From contig FN649024.1 in assembly GCA_000310025.1 (NCBI GenBank), forward strand, positions 1-12,675: a stretch of 12,675 nucleotides of DNA, read 5' to 3'. Positions 1 to 9,481 of the stretch are shown here, piece by piece. Positions within the stretch are counted from its first letter, which is position 1. Every line of letters begins with the position of its first letter. The notes below the pieces were generated by a model. It worked only from the letters and a program-made list of their open reading frames with translations, was not told the origin of the DNA and made no database searches. The DNA comes from Ectocarpus siliculosus (lineage: Eukaryota; Sar; Phaeophyceae; Ectocarpales; Ectocarpaceae). The position numbers and the translations under genes are program-made.

Positions 1-1400
1 CTCCGTCGACCCTTTGCCACTTCCTGTGCATCCTGTTTCGCGCAGAACAAGTTGGTGGGTCACCGCACACACGCGGGAACAACTTAGCCCTTGTCACCCC
101 GGCCGCGCAACCCGTCACCCATTCCTGGGTATCAACCTTTTTGTCCGAAACGGTTGCTGGATTTTCGCTTGGGAGGGACACAAACTTGTCACTCTCTTGC
201 ATTTTCTTCCATCCGGACACACTAGCACATAGCCTCGCCGATGAAAACATGCGGTGTCGCCATGGGATGACGTGGGAACATCGAAGCTGAGCTGTGTCTA
301 CGCGGCGAGCTCAGCGAGGAACTCGACGCAGTGCGCATACACCCCGTTCGCTTGCTGGCTTGTGGGGGATTCATCTTGTGAGCTCATCCTCTCCGTCGTT
401 CGTTTGGGCGTGGTATCACTTTGACTACCGTATTTGTAGTATTGTCGTCGTCCTTCGTTTCCCTAGTAAATACGATAGGCATGGTGCTACTTGTGTACAA
501 TATTTTTCAGATGGAGACTCTGCTGTACAATAGAATTGAGGTCTGGGATGCAGCCACCACACCAACCGACTGCCCAATACACTCAGCCTTCCACTGCTGT
601 GTAGCAGGCATGCGCCCCTGCATGTGCGTGTCACTGCATGTTACGGCTGAAATTTCTAGCGGCGAAGCTTGTCTGTTCGTGTCATACAGTACAAACACAT
701 ACAGTAGATGACCCGAGATACAAGTACGTACTGAAGTTGACCCGAGAGAGACATGTGTGCGTGACTAAAGAATACCACCATGACGGAGTACATGTTTCGG
801 CAGGAACCAGCGTCGGGGAACCGGCGCACCTTCTAGCACCACACTCTTGTATCACTCGCCACAACATCTGTGGGTGCTGGGACCCTTTTCTTTCCCGCAC
901 AAACACGGCCGCCTTGATCTTTGGGCAGTGTGCGCAAGGGATATCCGGTAGTATCTGCTGTTTCCATTAAGGAATAATAAAAACACACACAGAAAGACTA
1001 CACCATTCGAGATATACCCACAGTCGAACGGGATGTGGTGGAGTCTTTTCAGTGAGTGGAGGGAAACCGGCTGGGTACTGGACTTATTTCGAGTCTTTTT
1101 AGTCTATACACTGATGATGTATACCAGTGATGCCAGCTGGTGCTAAGTACAACAACAGCTGTATATGTTTCCCTTCAAACAAGTGGATCAACCCACGAGG
1201 TCGATACTACAATGCCAGATGATAGGATCACCATCTCGCGGACGCGATGTTTGAACTAACCGCGACAGGCAGCAGCTACATGTACTACTGATGGTACAGC
1301 TTTTCATGGTTGTAGCACATCGGGTCATGTTTCGTGAGGTCGGCTGGCGGATGGCTGTGTCCGTTTTAGCCAACACATCGCGGCTTCGGGTTATTTACAT
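1..1400. other. No supported gene (left flank)
   Basis: No reading frame here shows a recognisable domain or a set of exons in matching phase. The open frames are short, overlap on both strands and look like chance. One stretch (271-381, plus) has a slightly protein-like composition rich in Glu, Leu and Arg, but it has no start codon, no family match I recognise and no partner exon. The region could be intergenic or intronic. Confidence 0.5.
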
Positions 1401-1594
1401 CCAACGCACAAGGGTGGGCGCATCGATGTAGACAACGGCCTACGTGATTGACGTGGCCGGGGTTGGCAACTGCTTATCAGGCACCAAGGTAGTGTCTCCA
1501 ACGCACAAGGGTGGGCGCATCTATGTAGACAACGGCCTACGTGATTGACGTGGCCGGGGTCGGCAACTGCTTATCAGGCACCAAGGTAGTGCCT
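1401..1594. repeat. Two-copy 97-bp tandem direct repeat
   Basis: The unit beginning CCAACGCACAAGGGTGGGCG at 1401 recurs at 1498. Copy 1 is 1401-1497 and copy 2 is 1498-1594. Only about three base differences separate them: CGATG/CTATG, GGTTGG/GGTCGG and GTGTCT/GTGCCT. Such high identity implies a recent duplication. The period is not a multiple of three (97 = 32x3+1), so the repeat would break any frame running through it, which argues against coding. No transposon termini are visible at its ends. Confidence 0.95.
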
Positions 1595-3418
1595 CAGAAC
1601 GGAGAGCAGGCGTGTCGCATGCATCGCTGTCTGTTTCGTGGTCGGGTGCAACATGTTTTTGAGATCTCCCCAACACCTGATAACCCGACCTACAGCACCT
1701 TCTGCTACAAGGTTGCCTCACCCATACCCCTTCCCTCAGCCTTACCTTGACTCTACGCTTCGTCTTGTTTCTCTTCTTCTTCGCGATGCTCTCTGCTGGT
1801 CTTGCCATGGTGCTGGTGTGGACAAGGCTCAGATGGGAGAGCGAGAAACTGCTGCGTGTGGGGGAGGTTGGATCACACAATAATAAAAAAAAACTGCAAG
1901 TGGGGATATACCGCATCCCTCCGAAACGGCACCGGTTCCGCCGCTTGTTTGCGTGTTCGGTCGGGGGAGGATTCGGGATCGGCGGGGGGTCGGCGTAGTC
2001 CACCCGAGCCGGCATCCTGTGGCCACCGCGAGGGAGGTGAGTAGCGAGAAGAAGGTAGGGGGGGGGCAGAGAAAAGAGAGAGGTGGTCAGGGGGAACCGC
2101 AACGAAGAGAGAGCGGCAGGAATTTCTTCAGGAGAACTCTGCTTTGTGTACTGTCCTACAGCAGTAAAGAGGCTACACAAGTACTCTTTACTGCAGGCTG
2201 CCGCAGTCTGGAGAAGCTAGATCTTGCGTGGGACAGCGCATCTACTACCTAGCGTACGCCACGGAAGTACAGCCTACCGTTGAGAAGGAGACAAATAGAG
2301 GGTAATGGCGAAGCTCGGGGTACGGCAAGTCCGGCCGCAGGTCTTGCTCTGGCGGTACAGCAGTACAACTTTTTTTTGGAGAAAGTGTTCATGTACAGCA
2401 GTGCTTTCATGTCGCCCGCGGAAGAAAACAAGGCAAACGTTACCAGAACCGTTATTGATGGTCAATTGCGCAGTCGCGCACTTCAAGACGAGACAAAATG
2501 CAGTGTCCGGAGGTGCTTCGATGTAGAATACATCCTACACGCTGCTGATGAGGAGAAATTGAAATGTTACAGAGGCTTCGCCCGCTCTGTTCTGGATGAG
2601 GAGGATACCCCACCCGCTAACCCCGCTATTTCTGCCGGGAGATCTGCAAGTCCAAATATGCCTAGCCTATAGACTGTATAAGAGCTATGGACAGATACAG
2701 CACGACAGACATAGATGGGCCTACCACTTGGCATGGCTTCTAGCTTCTGGGTAGATAAGGGTCACGCAACGTTGGAAGTACCCCCAAGTAGGGAGTACTC
2801 GGCGAATATGGTGGAGCGCAGAGGGATGGAAACGCAACGATGGCATCAATGCTGTGTAGTTGCGTGCGCGATGTTGGTCCACGGCGGAGAAATCTATTTT
2901 CGGCCGCCATGCGCAATCCACCCCTGCGACCGCGTGGCTGCTAAGGTGTGTCCGCCCATGCCACGGACAGAGGGTCGTTTGCTGCTCGATGTGTGTACGT
3001 AGTCCTTCGATATTGAATTCGCGTGTTCAATTGCAGTCAGCAGTTAGGACTGCCCATTACGCTTAGGACTACTGTAGCTGAATGTTAGCGAGGTTTCCTA
3101 CCGTATGAACAGCAAACCCAAGCCACTGCCATGTCTTGTGCTCTATTTCATCATCATACGCATTGCTGAAGCCAAAGCCCTGAGGAACCGTAGTATCCCT
3201 CTTCGTTCTTCGCTCTTGAACTGGCTGGCCTCGACTGTCGTGGAAAAACAATTACTTGAGTCGAAAAGCGTAGACCCGCGGTGGTCGTCGATCCCCACTG
3301 TGGACAGACCCAGGGTTCTTTCAGTCCTTGCGTCCGGGAGGTTGGGGGACACCGATCCGCACAACACCGGTACATGTGATCATCGCACACATTGATCGGC
3401 GTTGGTCTAACCCTGAAA
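1595..3418. other. No supported gene; purine-rich and hairpin sequence
   Basis: This 1.8 kb holds open frames on both strands, the longest being a minus-strand 219-codon frame from 2180 to 1521. That frame runs through the second 97-bp repeat and is rich in Arg, Ser and Pro, as expected for the complement of purine-rich plus-strand DNA (about 2030-2120 is strongly G/A-rich). I recognise no domain. A perfect 11-bp hairpin at 2161-2194 is listed separately. A real lineage-specific gene cannot be excluded. Confidence 0.45.
2161..2194. repeat. Perfect 11-bp inverted repeat (hairpin)
   Basis: The left arm GCAGTAAAGAG (2161-2171) is exactly complementary to the right arm CTCTTTACTGC (2184-2194), with a 12-base loop. 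The stem could form in DNA or RNA. No T-run follows that would suggest an RNA polymerase III terminator, and no gene end is recognised nearby. Confidence 0.8.
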
Positions 3419-3707
3419 CTAACCCCTTGGGAGTAGCGAGAGCTGGACCCGCCAGCAGACCGTCATGCTGCGTGTCCCGCGCGTTCGAAGTAGGTGGGGG
3501 CAGCACACGTCATGCCGTCGCTGTTTTCCGTCGTCCTCGCCACCGTCTTGTACCACAGGCGACCGCAGCAGTGGGCATTCCAGAAGCCGGGACGAGGTAT
3601 CGAGGCCCAGGAGTTTCAGCGGGTTCGTGTTGAGCATCGACAGGAGCATTATAGTCATCAGGTGTTTGTGAATTAGCGGTAGGTGTGTTCCGTGATGTGG
3701 ACGTATT
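3419..3707 (-). pseudogene. Degenerate copy A of kinase terminal exon
   Basis: Read on the minus strand, this segment aligns with the last exon and preceding intron end of the kinase gene at 6835-7270. The intron-side sequence (ATTCACAAACACCTGA against ATTCACAAAACCTCAG) has lost the AG acceptor. The coding part begins like LSMLNTNPLK, but the conserved RRPS motif of kinase subdomain XI has become LLGL. Further on, SRLLECPLLRSPVVQDG still matches SRLLACPLLWSPLVQRG, and about 20 bases are deleted near 3475 before homology resumes up to a stop at 3419. No other kinase exon lies beside it, so it cannot encode a kinase. The homologous core is clear; the exact ends are estimated by eye. Confidence 0.8.
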
Positions 3708-3737
3708 TGTCACGTTATTGTTCCACCCCGAATGCGC

Positions 3738-3994
3738 CCACGTCACGGATACACCTACATATTGCTCATTCACAAACATCACGTGAGTCTAACCTTCCTG
3801 TCGATGCTCAACACCAACCCGCTGCGACGCCCGAGCCTCGACACCTTGTCCCGACTTCTCGAGTGTCCGATGCTGTGGTCGCCGGTAGTACAAGACGGTG
3901 ACGAGGACAACGGAAACAGCGAAGGCAGGACAAGCATTGGCCCCACCTACATATGACCCTTGCGGGACACGATTGACAAGACCATCCGCGATGG
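3738..3994 (+). pseudogene. Degenerate copy B of kinase terminal exon (inverted)
   Basis: This is a second copy of the kinase's last exon, on the plus strand and facing copy A. It keeps more of the C-lobe: FLSMLNTNPLRRPSLDTLS, then RLLECPMLWSPVVQDGDED, against FLSLLNANPLRRPSLDTVS in the intact gene. The frame then shifts and meets TGA at about 3954, although DNA matching the intact exon continues to ATCCGCGATGG at about 3994. Upstream it retains the intron-side sequence ATTCACAAACATCACGTGAG. It has no start, no catalytic exons and no partner gene, so it is a fragment. Confidence 0.8.
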
Positions 3995-4659
3995 TGATTG
4001 AGACGTTCGTGGTGAAAACAATAATGCATGGTGAAGAGGGTTTCGCGCCAAGCGGCCCCGCAGTCTCTGTTTTTCAGGTCATGCTTCGCTGTGCCAAACG
4101 AGACGTGGTACAACAGACACAATGCGGGAGAGGGCGTGGACCGCTCGCTGTGTTCACGCTCGACTAGAAGTCTTTTGGGCGAGATGACGTACCGAAGCGG
4201 TGCTTCTGCACTCCAGTGGTGAGGCCTAGCCACCATGTGAAAAAGGCGGTCTCAAAAAACACCTATGAGGAAAACGTCTATGATACGTCTACCGATCAAT
4301 GATATCCGACGCGTACGATAACCTATGGCTTGTTGACACCGGCTCAAAGCGATTAGAGACGAATCACTTCTTTGTGAAAACTACACCCGGCGGCTGCTAG
4401 TATCGCGACTCGCCTGCAGCTCGAGGAATGGTCGTGTGAGATTTGAGAAAATGCTACCCGACATATAATAGGTAGAATACTGTGCTACTAGTGGAATGGT
4501 TGGTCGAGAGGCATGTTTCGAAGTAACAAACGACCATTTTCCCGACCACCCTATTCCTCGCTACTTCCAGGCGCTGGCTACCTGTGGTATGACCCGGAGA
4601 CACCCGGGCTTTCATGTAGCATTCCAGAACACCATCTATATGCAGCGGTTGATCATACC
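3995..4659. other. No supported gene; possible intron-derived remnants
   Basis: I find no coding exon here. Two short stretches resemble parts of the kinase gene's long last intron on the same strand. GGTGAAAACAATAATGCATG at about 4016 resembles GGTGAAAACAACAACTCATG at about 7353. GAAGCGGTGCTTCTGCA at about 4194 resembles GAAGCGGTGCCTCTGCA at about 9041. Their order matches, which hints that this DNA came from a duplication of that intron, but the matches are short. The minus-strand frame over 3808-4236 is a shadow of copy B. Confidence 0.35.
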
Positions 4660-5541
4660 CTCTTGAACATACCCTCTCCGCCGACGAACTGATGCTGAAG
4701 AGAGGATTACAAGGGAGACTCGAGTGTCTGCTAGACCGCCGTGTCGGAGGAAGGGAAGGTGATGGTGGTGGTCGACACGCGCAAGGACGAGACGGTCTTG
4801 TCACAGAAGCTTGCTCGCGAGATCTTCAGCCGTGTCCAGAAGCTCAGGAAGAAGTCCAGCGTCCAAGTCGGCGAAACCGTCAAGGTAAATGATTAGCTGT
4901 GTCGTATATTCGAATGGGACTCCCTATTACCCTGGTTTCGGTTTGATGCTCAACGGAAGTGAATGCGTTCTTTTTCCTACATCAACACGTGTTACATATT
5001 TTAGTGTCAGAGAGTACATCATTGCGGGCGAAGATGCCACATGGAGTGGAATCGGACGGAGAGTTGTGCGCATCACGTGTCTCATTTTTTGTTCGTCTTT
5101 GTCCGGTGCGCCTGTAGTGAGAGAGTTGCAACCAATGCGTGTGGCGAGGAAATTGCACACGACACGAGAGAGATTGACAGTATCTTCCTACAGAATAGTC
5201 CACGCGGACCCGCCATCCCGAAACAAAATTATTCTCATTTTTTTGTCGTTCTCATCGGTTGACCCGCTTCTCCTTTTCTGCTTTCGCGGTATTTCTCCCA
5301 CGACCACACCAAGGGAGCCGTCGCGGGGGCAGCGATGGCCGCCTACACCGCTCTCGTCACGGACGCCGTTCGATGTATATACCGCTGCCGACCTCGAGGA
5401 TGCTGGAGCACGCCGTTCCGCTGGGGCACAATAGATTCTCCGTCTGCGGGAGGGACGACGGCAAGGTGGAACGAGGCCGACACCGACCAGAAGCCCGACT
5501 TCACAGTCTTCCTGACACGGCCCTGCTTATCGGTCGACCGG
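4660..5541 (+). pseudogene. Isoleucyl-tRNA synthetase C-terminal pseudogene fragment
   Basis: The best-preserved piece, 4741-4884, reads VSEEGKVMVVVDTRKDETVL then SQKLAREIFSRVQKLRKKSS. It matches the region of eukaryotic cytoplasmic IleRS just after the anticodon-binding domain, where LAREI..R.QKLRKK is characteristic. Upstream, LSADELMLKR (about 4674-4703) continues the homology, but one extra base near 4704 shifts the frame and TAG at 4732-4734 interrupts it. A plausible donor AAG|GTAAAT follows at 4884/4885. The next homologous stretch resumes at about 5290 (YFSHD..., TALVTDAVR). It shifts near 5371 (one base lost) to PLPTSRMLEHAVPLG and FSVCGRDDGKVE, and shifts back at 5472 (one base gained) to DFTVFLTRPCLSVD. 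No AG acceptor lies between about 5200 and 5290. IleRS is normally over 1000 residues, and no upstream catalytic (HIGH/KMSKS) exons are recognised here. The retained intron position argues against retroposition. Assembly indels could mimic some shifts. Confidence 0.8.
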
Positions 5542-5545
5542 ATGC

Positions 5546-6834
5546 GTTTCTTCTTGTTTCTGAGGTTCCTTCTTGCGCTGATGTGTTTGAGGTTGATGCT
5601 CGACTCCAGTTGCTTTTGCGTGTGTGCGGGGGGAATACCATTATTGGTTTTGCTAAGTCTCCTTGTGCTGGTGTTGTGGAGGGTGTGTTCGGCGGGGACT
5701 CCGCCTGAACTTTGCTGCTTACGTTTTTCATTTCACCTGCACGCGAATAGGGTTTCACGCATACATGTACAACGGTAACGCCTTGCATCTAGCAGTGCTA
5801 CCGTTCTTCGAGAATATAACTTGGTGTTGTAGGCGTTGTCGTCAGGGTGCGTGTATCAGTGATGATTGCGGCGGGCACCGCTACGAAAGAGAAAGGGCGG
5901 GAAATCGCTTCCACACTCGGTGGCGCTCGTCGCAAACGGGCAGAGCTGTGTGTACTCCCGTCGTTTGCGCTGACTTGCTCCGAGTTGGCGCGGGCGGCTT
6001 GGGGAGAAGGCCGCACATTTCTTGAATCAGTGGCCAGGCGGTTGTACCAAGGGTCTCGCATGTCCCATGGTTGTGTTGGTGGTTTTGTTTGTAGCGTTCC
6101 AAGCCGGTGCTGGACGTCTATTCTCGACAGGGAGGCGTTCCATAGTTTCGGCAAATGCGATGAGTGTCTCGTACTATTGCCTATGACACGCTGCAGGCGG
6201 AGGTGGGGAGGAGGGCGGGTGTAGAGAGCCTCTCAAACAGATACGCTTTTTTTTTGCACCTCCTAGCAAAAAGGGTGCGGTATTTTTCTCGTGGGCGATC
6301 AATCACTCAGTGCCTTCCTCCCGAGGCGACAGTGGCGTAGAATGTCCTTCGATGGTATCACCTACTGTAGGAGCTGCTTTTGTTGGTTTTGGGGATGTTG
6401 CCGTGGGCGGCCGTTAAATGTACTTTTGTTACTCGCAAGTTGGAGTCGTTTGTTTAACGACGAACGAACTGAAGTGACACAGATGAATGGATTCTACAAG
6501 AGTGTGGGCGTAAAGAGGATGCATTCAGTACGAAATCCTTGGGTGAAATATCAAGAGAACCAGCGACCGGAAGCGTCTGGCCCTTGCCGTTCCGCGTCTA
6601 AGGGTCGCAGAAAAGGACTCCCACAACATTCTAGCCTGCAAGACGCGAGAAGGGTTTAAATCGTCACACCTTATAGGTGCAGGGAAAACAAACTACCAGG
6701 GCTGGACACACCACAACACGACCTCAACGCACGTTTGACCAGACATAAAACAACCCGACGTCTTGATGGGTACATCCACCACCGCCCAACGCGACCTGCC
6801 GCAATACCATGACACCTCCAACCACCACAACCAT
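5546..6834. other. No supported gene; kinase 3' flank
   Basis: This gap lies between the synthetase relic (plus strand) and the stop codon of the kinase gene (minus strand), so the part next to 6834 probably holds the kinase 3' UTR. Open frames on both strands overlap and show no domain I recognise. A T-run at 6248-6256 followed by GCACC...GGGTGC is a small weak stem. I could not identify a polyadenylation signal with confidence. Confidence 0.4.
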
Positions 6835-9435
6835 CTACGACCAAAATGGAGTCCTTCTCGGGAACAATCGGTCAGGGCCGCCCAATGTCTCTCTCATGGC
6901 TCGATGCACATTATTATCGGAGGGTCGCTTCCACCACGGCGACAAGAACTCCGGCGCCTCCCACCACACCCCTCTAGCTGTGTTGAGTGCCGGGTCTGCC
7001 AGGAGGCCATCGCGGATGGTCGTGTCGATCATTTCCCGCACATCTTGGGGCAGGTGGGGGCGGAAAACATCGTTGCCGTCGTTGATTCTTGCGCCGCCCG
7101 CGCCCCCGCGTTGCACCAGAGGCGACCACAGGAGCGGGCATGCGAGGAGCCGGGACACGGTGTCGAGACTCGGGCGCCTTAGCGGGTTCGCATTCAGCAG
7201 CGACAGGAACGCTTGTGTGACCTGAGGTTTTGTGAATCAGGCGTGAGGTGTTTGGTGATGCTGACGTATTGGAGTCAGTCGTGTTTGCAATCAAACGTGG
7301 GGGTGGGGGCGGAGCAAAAAACGAGAGAGACGGGAGGGTTTGGGGGCTTTCATGGTGAAAACAACAACTCATGACTTAGTCACCCAGTGGCTCCACGGTC
7401 ACTGCGGCCAGCTCAAGTTTCGCCGCTTCAAACACTCGAGGCCGACGCTCTGATTTGCTGGATGCTTCACGTGTTGTCATCGATCTAGCCTCAAAATACA
7501 CAACTTTCTGGTTTTCAGCGGCTTTACCGGCTAGACTAGGCTGTGAGACAAATCACAAGAACTGCAACCAATCCCTTGAGCTCTCCGAAGGGTAGAAATC
7601 ATCTGCCCTAGAATCATGGGATGTCCACACGAAAAGGACGTCGTTTCCACAAATCATGGGATTCCACCAGAGAAAGTCGTTTCCGCACTTTCGACCCCCC
7701 GCCCCACTCACCGACATCGCCGCAGAGCGGTCTGTCGATATAGTGATGCACGAGCAAAGGCCAGGCATCCACCCACAACAATAAGTGCATCAACATAATA
7801 GTATTGATAGGCGCGAGCTTACTTCATCTTCCCTATGCAACGCCTCTCCTCTGCCCAACTCAAACGAGCTATGGCACGGGCGAAATGCTCACACCTCTTC
7901 CTGGAAGAGCAGTTCCCCCGACTGGTTCCACTTGCTCGGGTTCAGGATGGTCCTGCGGAGGTCTCCCATCTTGGCGGGCTGAGCTGCGTAGTTCACCTGA
8001 GCGGATGGATGCCATGCGCGTTGTCATGACATGGAAATACTTGAGGTGTCAAGTCCTGCGTTTCTTGGGTTCTACTCGGATCTTTTGAGCCAAACGTCAG
8101 CCAAGTGTCCTTGTATGATGAATACAGTACTGTAGTTCTCGACAGGGGCGGGGGAGTTTCGCTGTCCTTGCAAATATCACATCAGTATTGTAGACGCGGG
8201 CATGGCACAAACGAGAGGGTGCTGGTGTGCCGGGTGATGAAGGATCGTTACATACAGACGCATGCCGGTCGCCCCGGTGGTCTAGTTGGTATCCCCGAAA
8301 CCTTCTAGAGGTCAGGTCAGGCGTTCGAATCCCGGCGTAAGCGAGCTTTTCTTGCAAAGTGAGTTTTTCTCTCGCTTCTGCTCCTGGTCTAGTGGATAGC
8401 GCTAGTTCGTGTGTACACAGAGGGAAGAGATTGCTGAGCTCTTCTCGCATTAAAAATCGAAGGCAAAGTACCGCAGGAGGGGAGGGTAGAGAGGGGCTCT
8501 TCTGTGCGACCACGGGTTGGAGTAAACGGCACTAGTGCTGTGAGCGCTGATGTGAAGTGAAGAAAACAAAAACAAAAACAAAACAAAAAAACAAATTGTG
8601 TTGCTTCAGTGTTTCATGCGATTGTCTTTGAGGATGTTGGCGAAGCGAATTTTGGTAGAAACAGAACGGGCGTGCCGAAGACATTCATTGCCTCCTACAG
8701 CAGTACTGTGCGTGGGTCTTCTACAGAGAGAGTCCATGTGGCACAGACAGTTGGGAAGGCAGGTGGCGTGAACACAAGGTGCTAGAAGTGTGCCGCCGAC
8801 CCGCCCCCTTGCCCCTAATAATGGTCCATGTTTCAAGGGCAGACCTGCAAAGGATGATAAGTATACATTTAGATCTTGATCGGGAGCAGGCGCATCGAAG
8901 CACGAGGCACAAATCAAGACGTGTGGCCGACAGACACTCGTCGACAAAGGGCGTGGACAACTCTCTCCCCTCATCGGCGACCACAATAGACTACTGGTAT
9001 GTAGCCGCTTTGGTAGGGGACGATGCACCGGGAAGCGGTGCCTCTGCAACAGAACACCGAAAACGTGGAGATCTCCCAAACGACGGGGATTTGACAGCTA
9101 TGGCTGTAGGTTGTGCGACTCACGTGCAGGTCGAGCACGACGGTGCTAGCATCCTCGAACCGCTCCTTGTCGATACCAGTTCCCGTTGCTTCGAACTTCT
9201 GCTTCAGGTAGGCGGCGTTCTGGACGGCTGAGTGGAAGCTCGGGTGCTTGGGGGTGAAGCCATGCGTAGCCAGAGCCTGGAAGAATCGAAGGTGGAAGAG
9301 GGCCGGAAACGTGAAGATGAAAACATCGAAGCGTACCCTCTCCACCAACGAACCTGCAACAAAACTTCGTAGTGGACGGCGGTCAGAGCTAGCACTAATG
9401 CTGTTAACTTTGGTTCAAAGCAGCAGCGGAAGGAG

Positions 9436-9481
<46 letters not shown>

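Larger units (their letters stand above)
3419..3994. repeat. Imperfect inverted repeat made by exon copies A and B
   Basis: Copies A (minus) and B (plus) form a head-to-head palindrome with a spacer of about 30-36 bases centred near 3719. The inner ends of the arms are CCGTGATGTGG (3690-3700) and CCCACGTCACGG (3737-3748). Similarity runs outward through intron-derived sequence and then the shared kinase coding core; the clearest shared block is CTGTCGATGCTCAACAC. The arms differ by many substitutions and indels, so the inversion is not recent or the arms were already diverged when it formed. Confidence 0.75.

Noticed and set aside
1747-1998. Small secreted protein with signal-peptide-like start (FVLFLFFFAMLSAGLAMVL)
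   Set aside because: A hydrophobic start arises easily from T/C-rich DNA. The rest is low-complexity Gly/Arg, and no supporting context is visible.
1521-2180. Minus-strand 219-codon frame as a gene
   Set aside because: No domain; runs into the 97-bp repeat; Arg/Ser/Pro-rich composition follows from purine-rich DNA on the other strand.
3808-4236. Minus-strand 142-codon frame
   Set aside because: It is the antisense shadow of pseudo-exon copy B plus flank.
8271-8342. Functional tRNA gene
   Set aside because: A and B boxes are present, but acceptor, D and T stems do not pair properly, so it is a SINE head and not a tRNA.
8097-8513. Minus-strand 138-codon frame containing AGIRTPDLTSRRFRGYQL
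   Set aside because: This is the antisense translation of the tRNA-like SINE head. Such GIRTPDL-like strings are common spurious proteins from tRNA-derived sequence.
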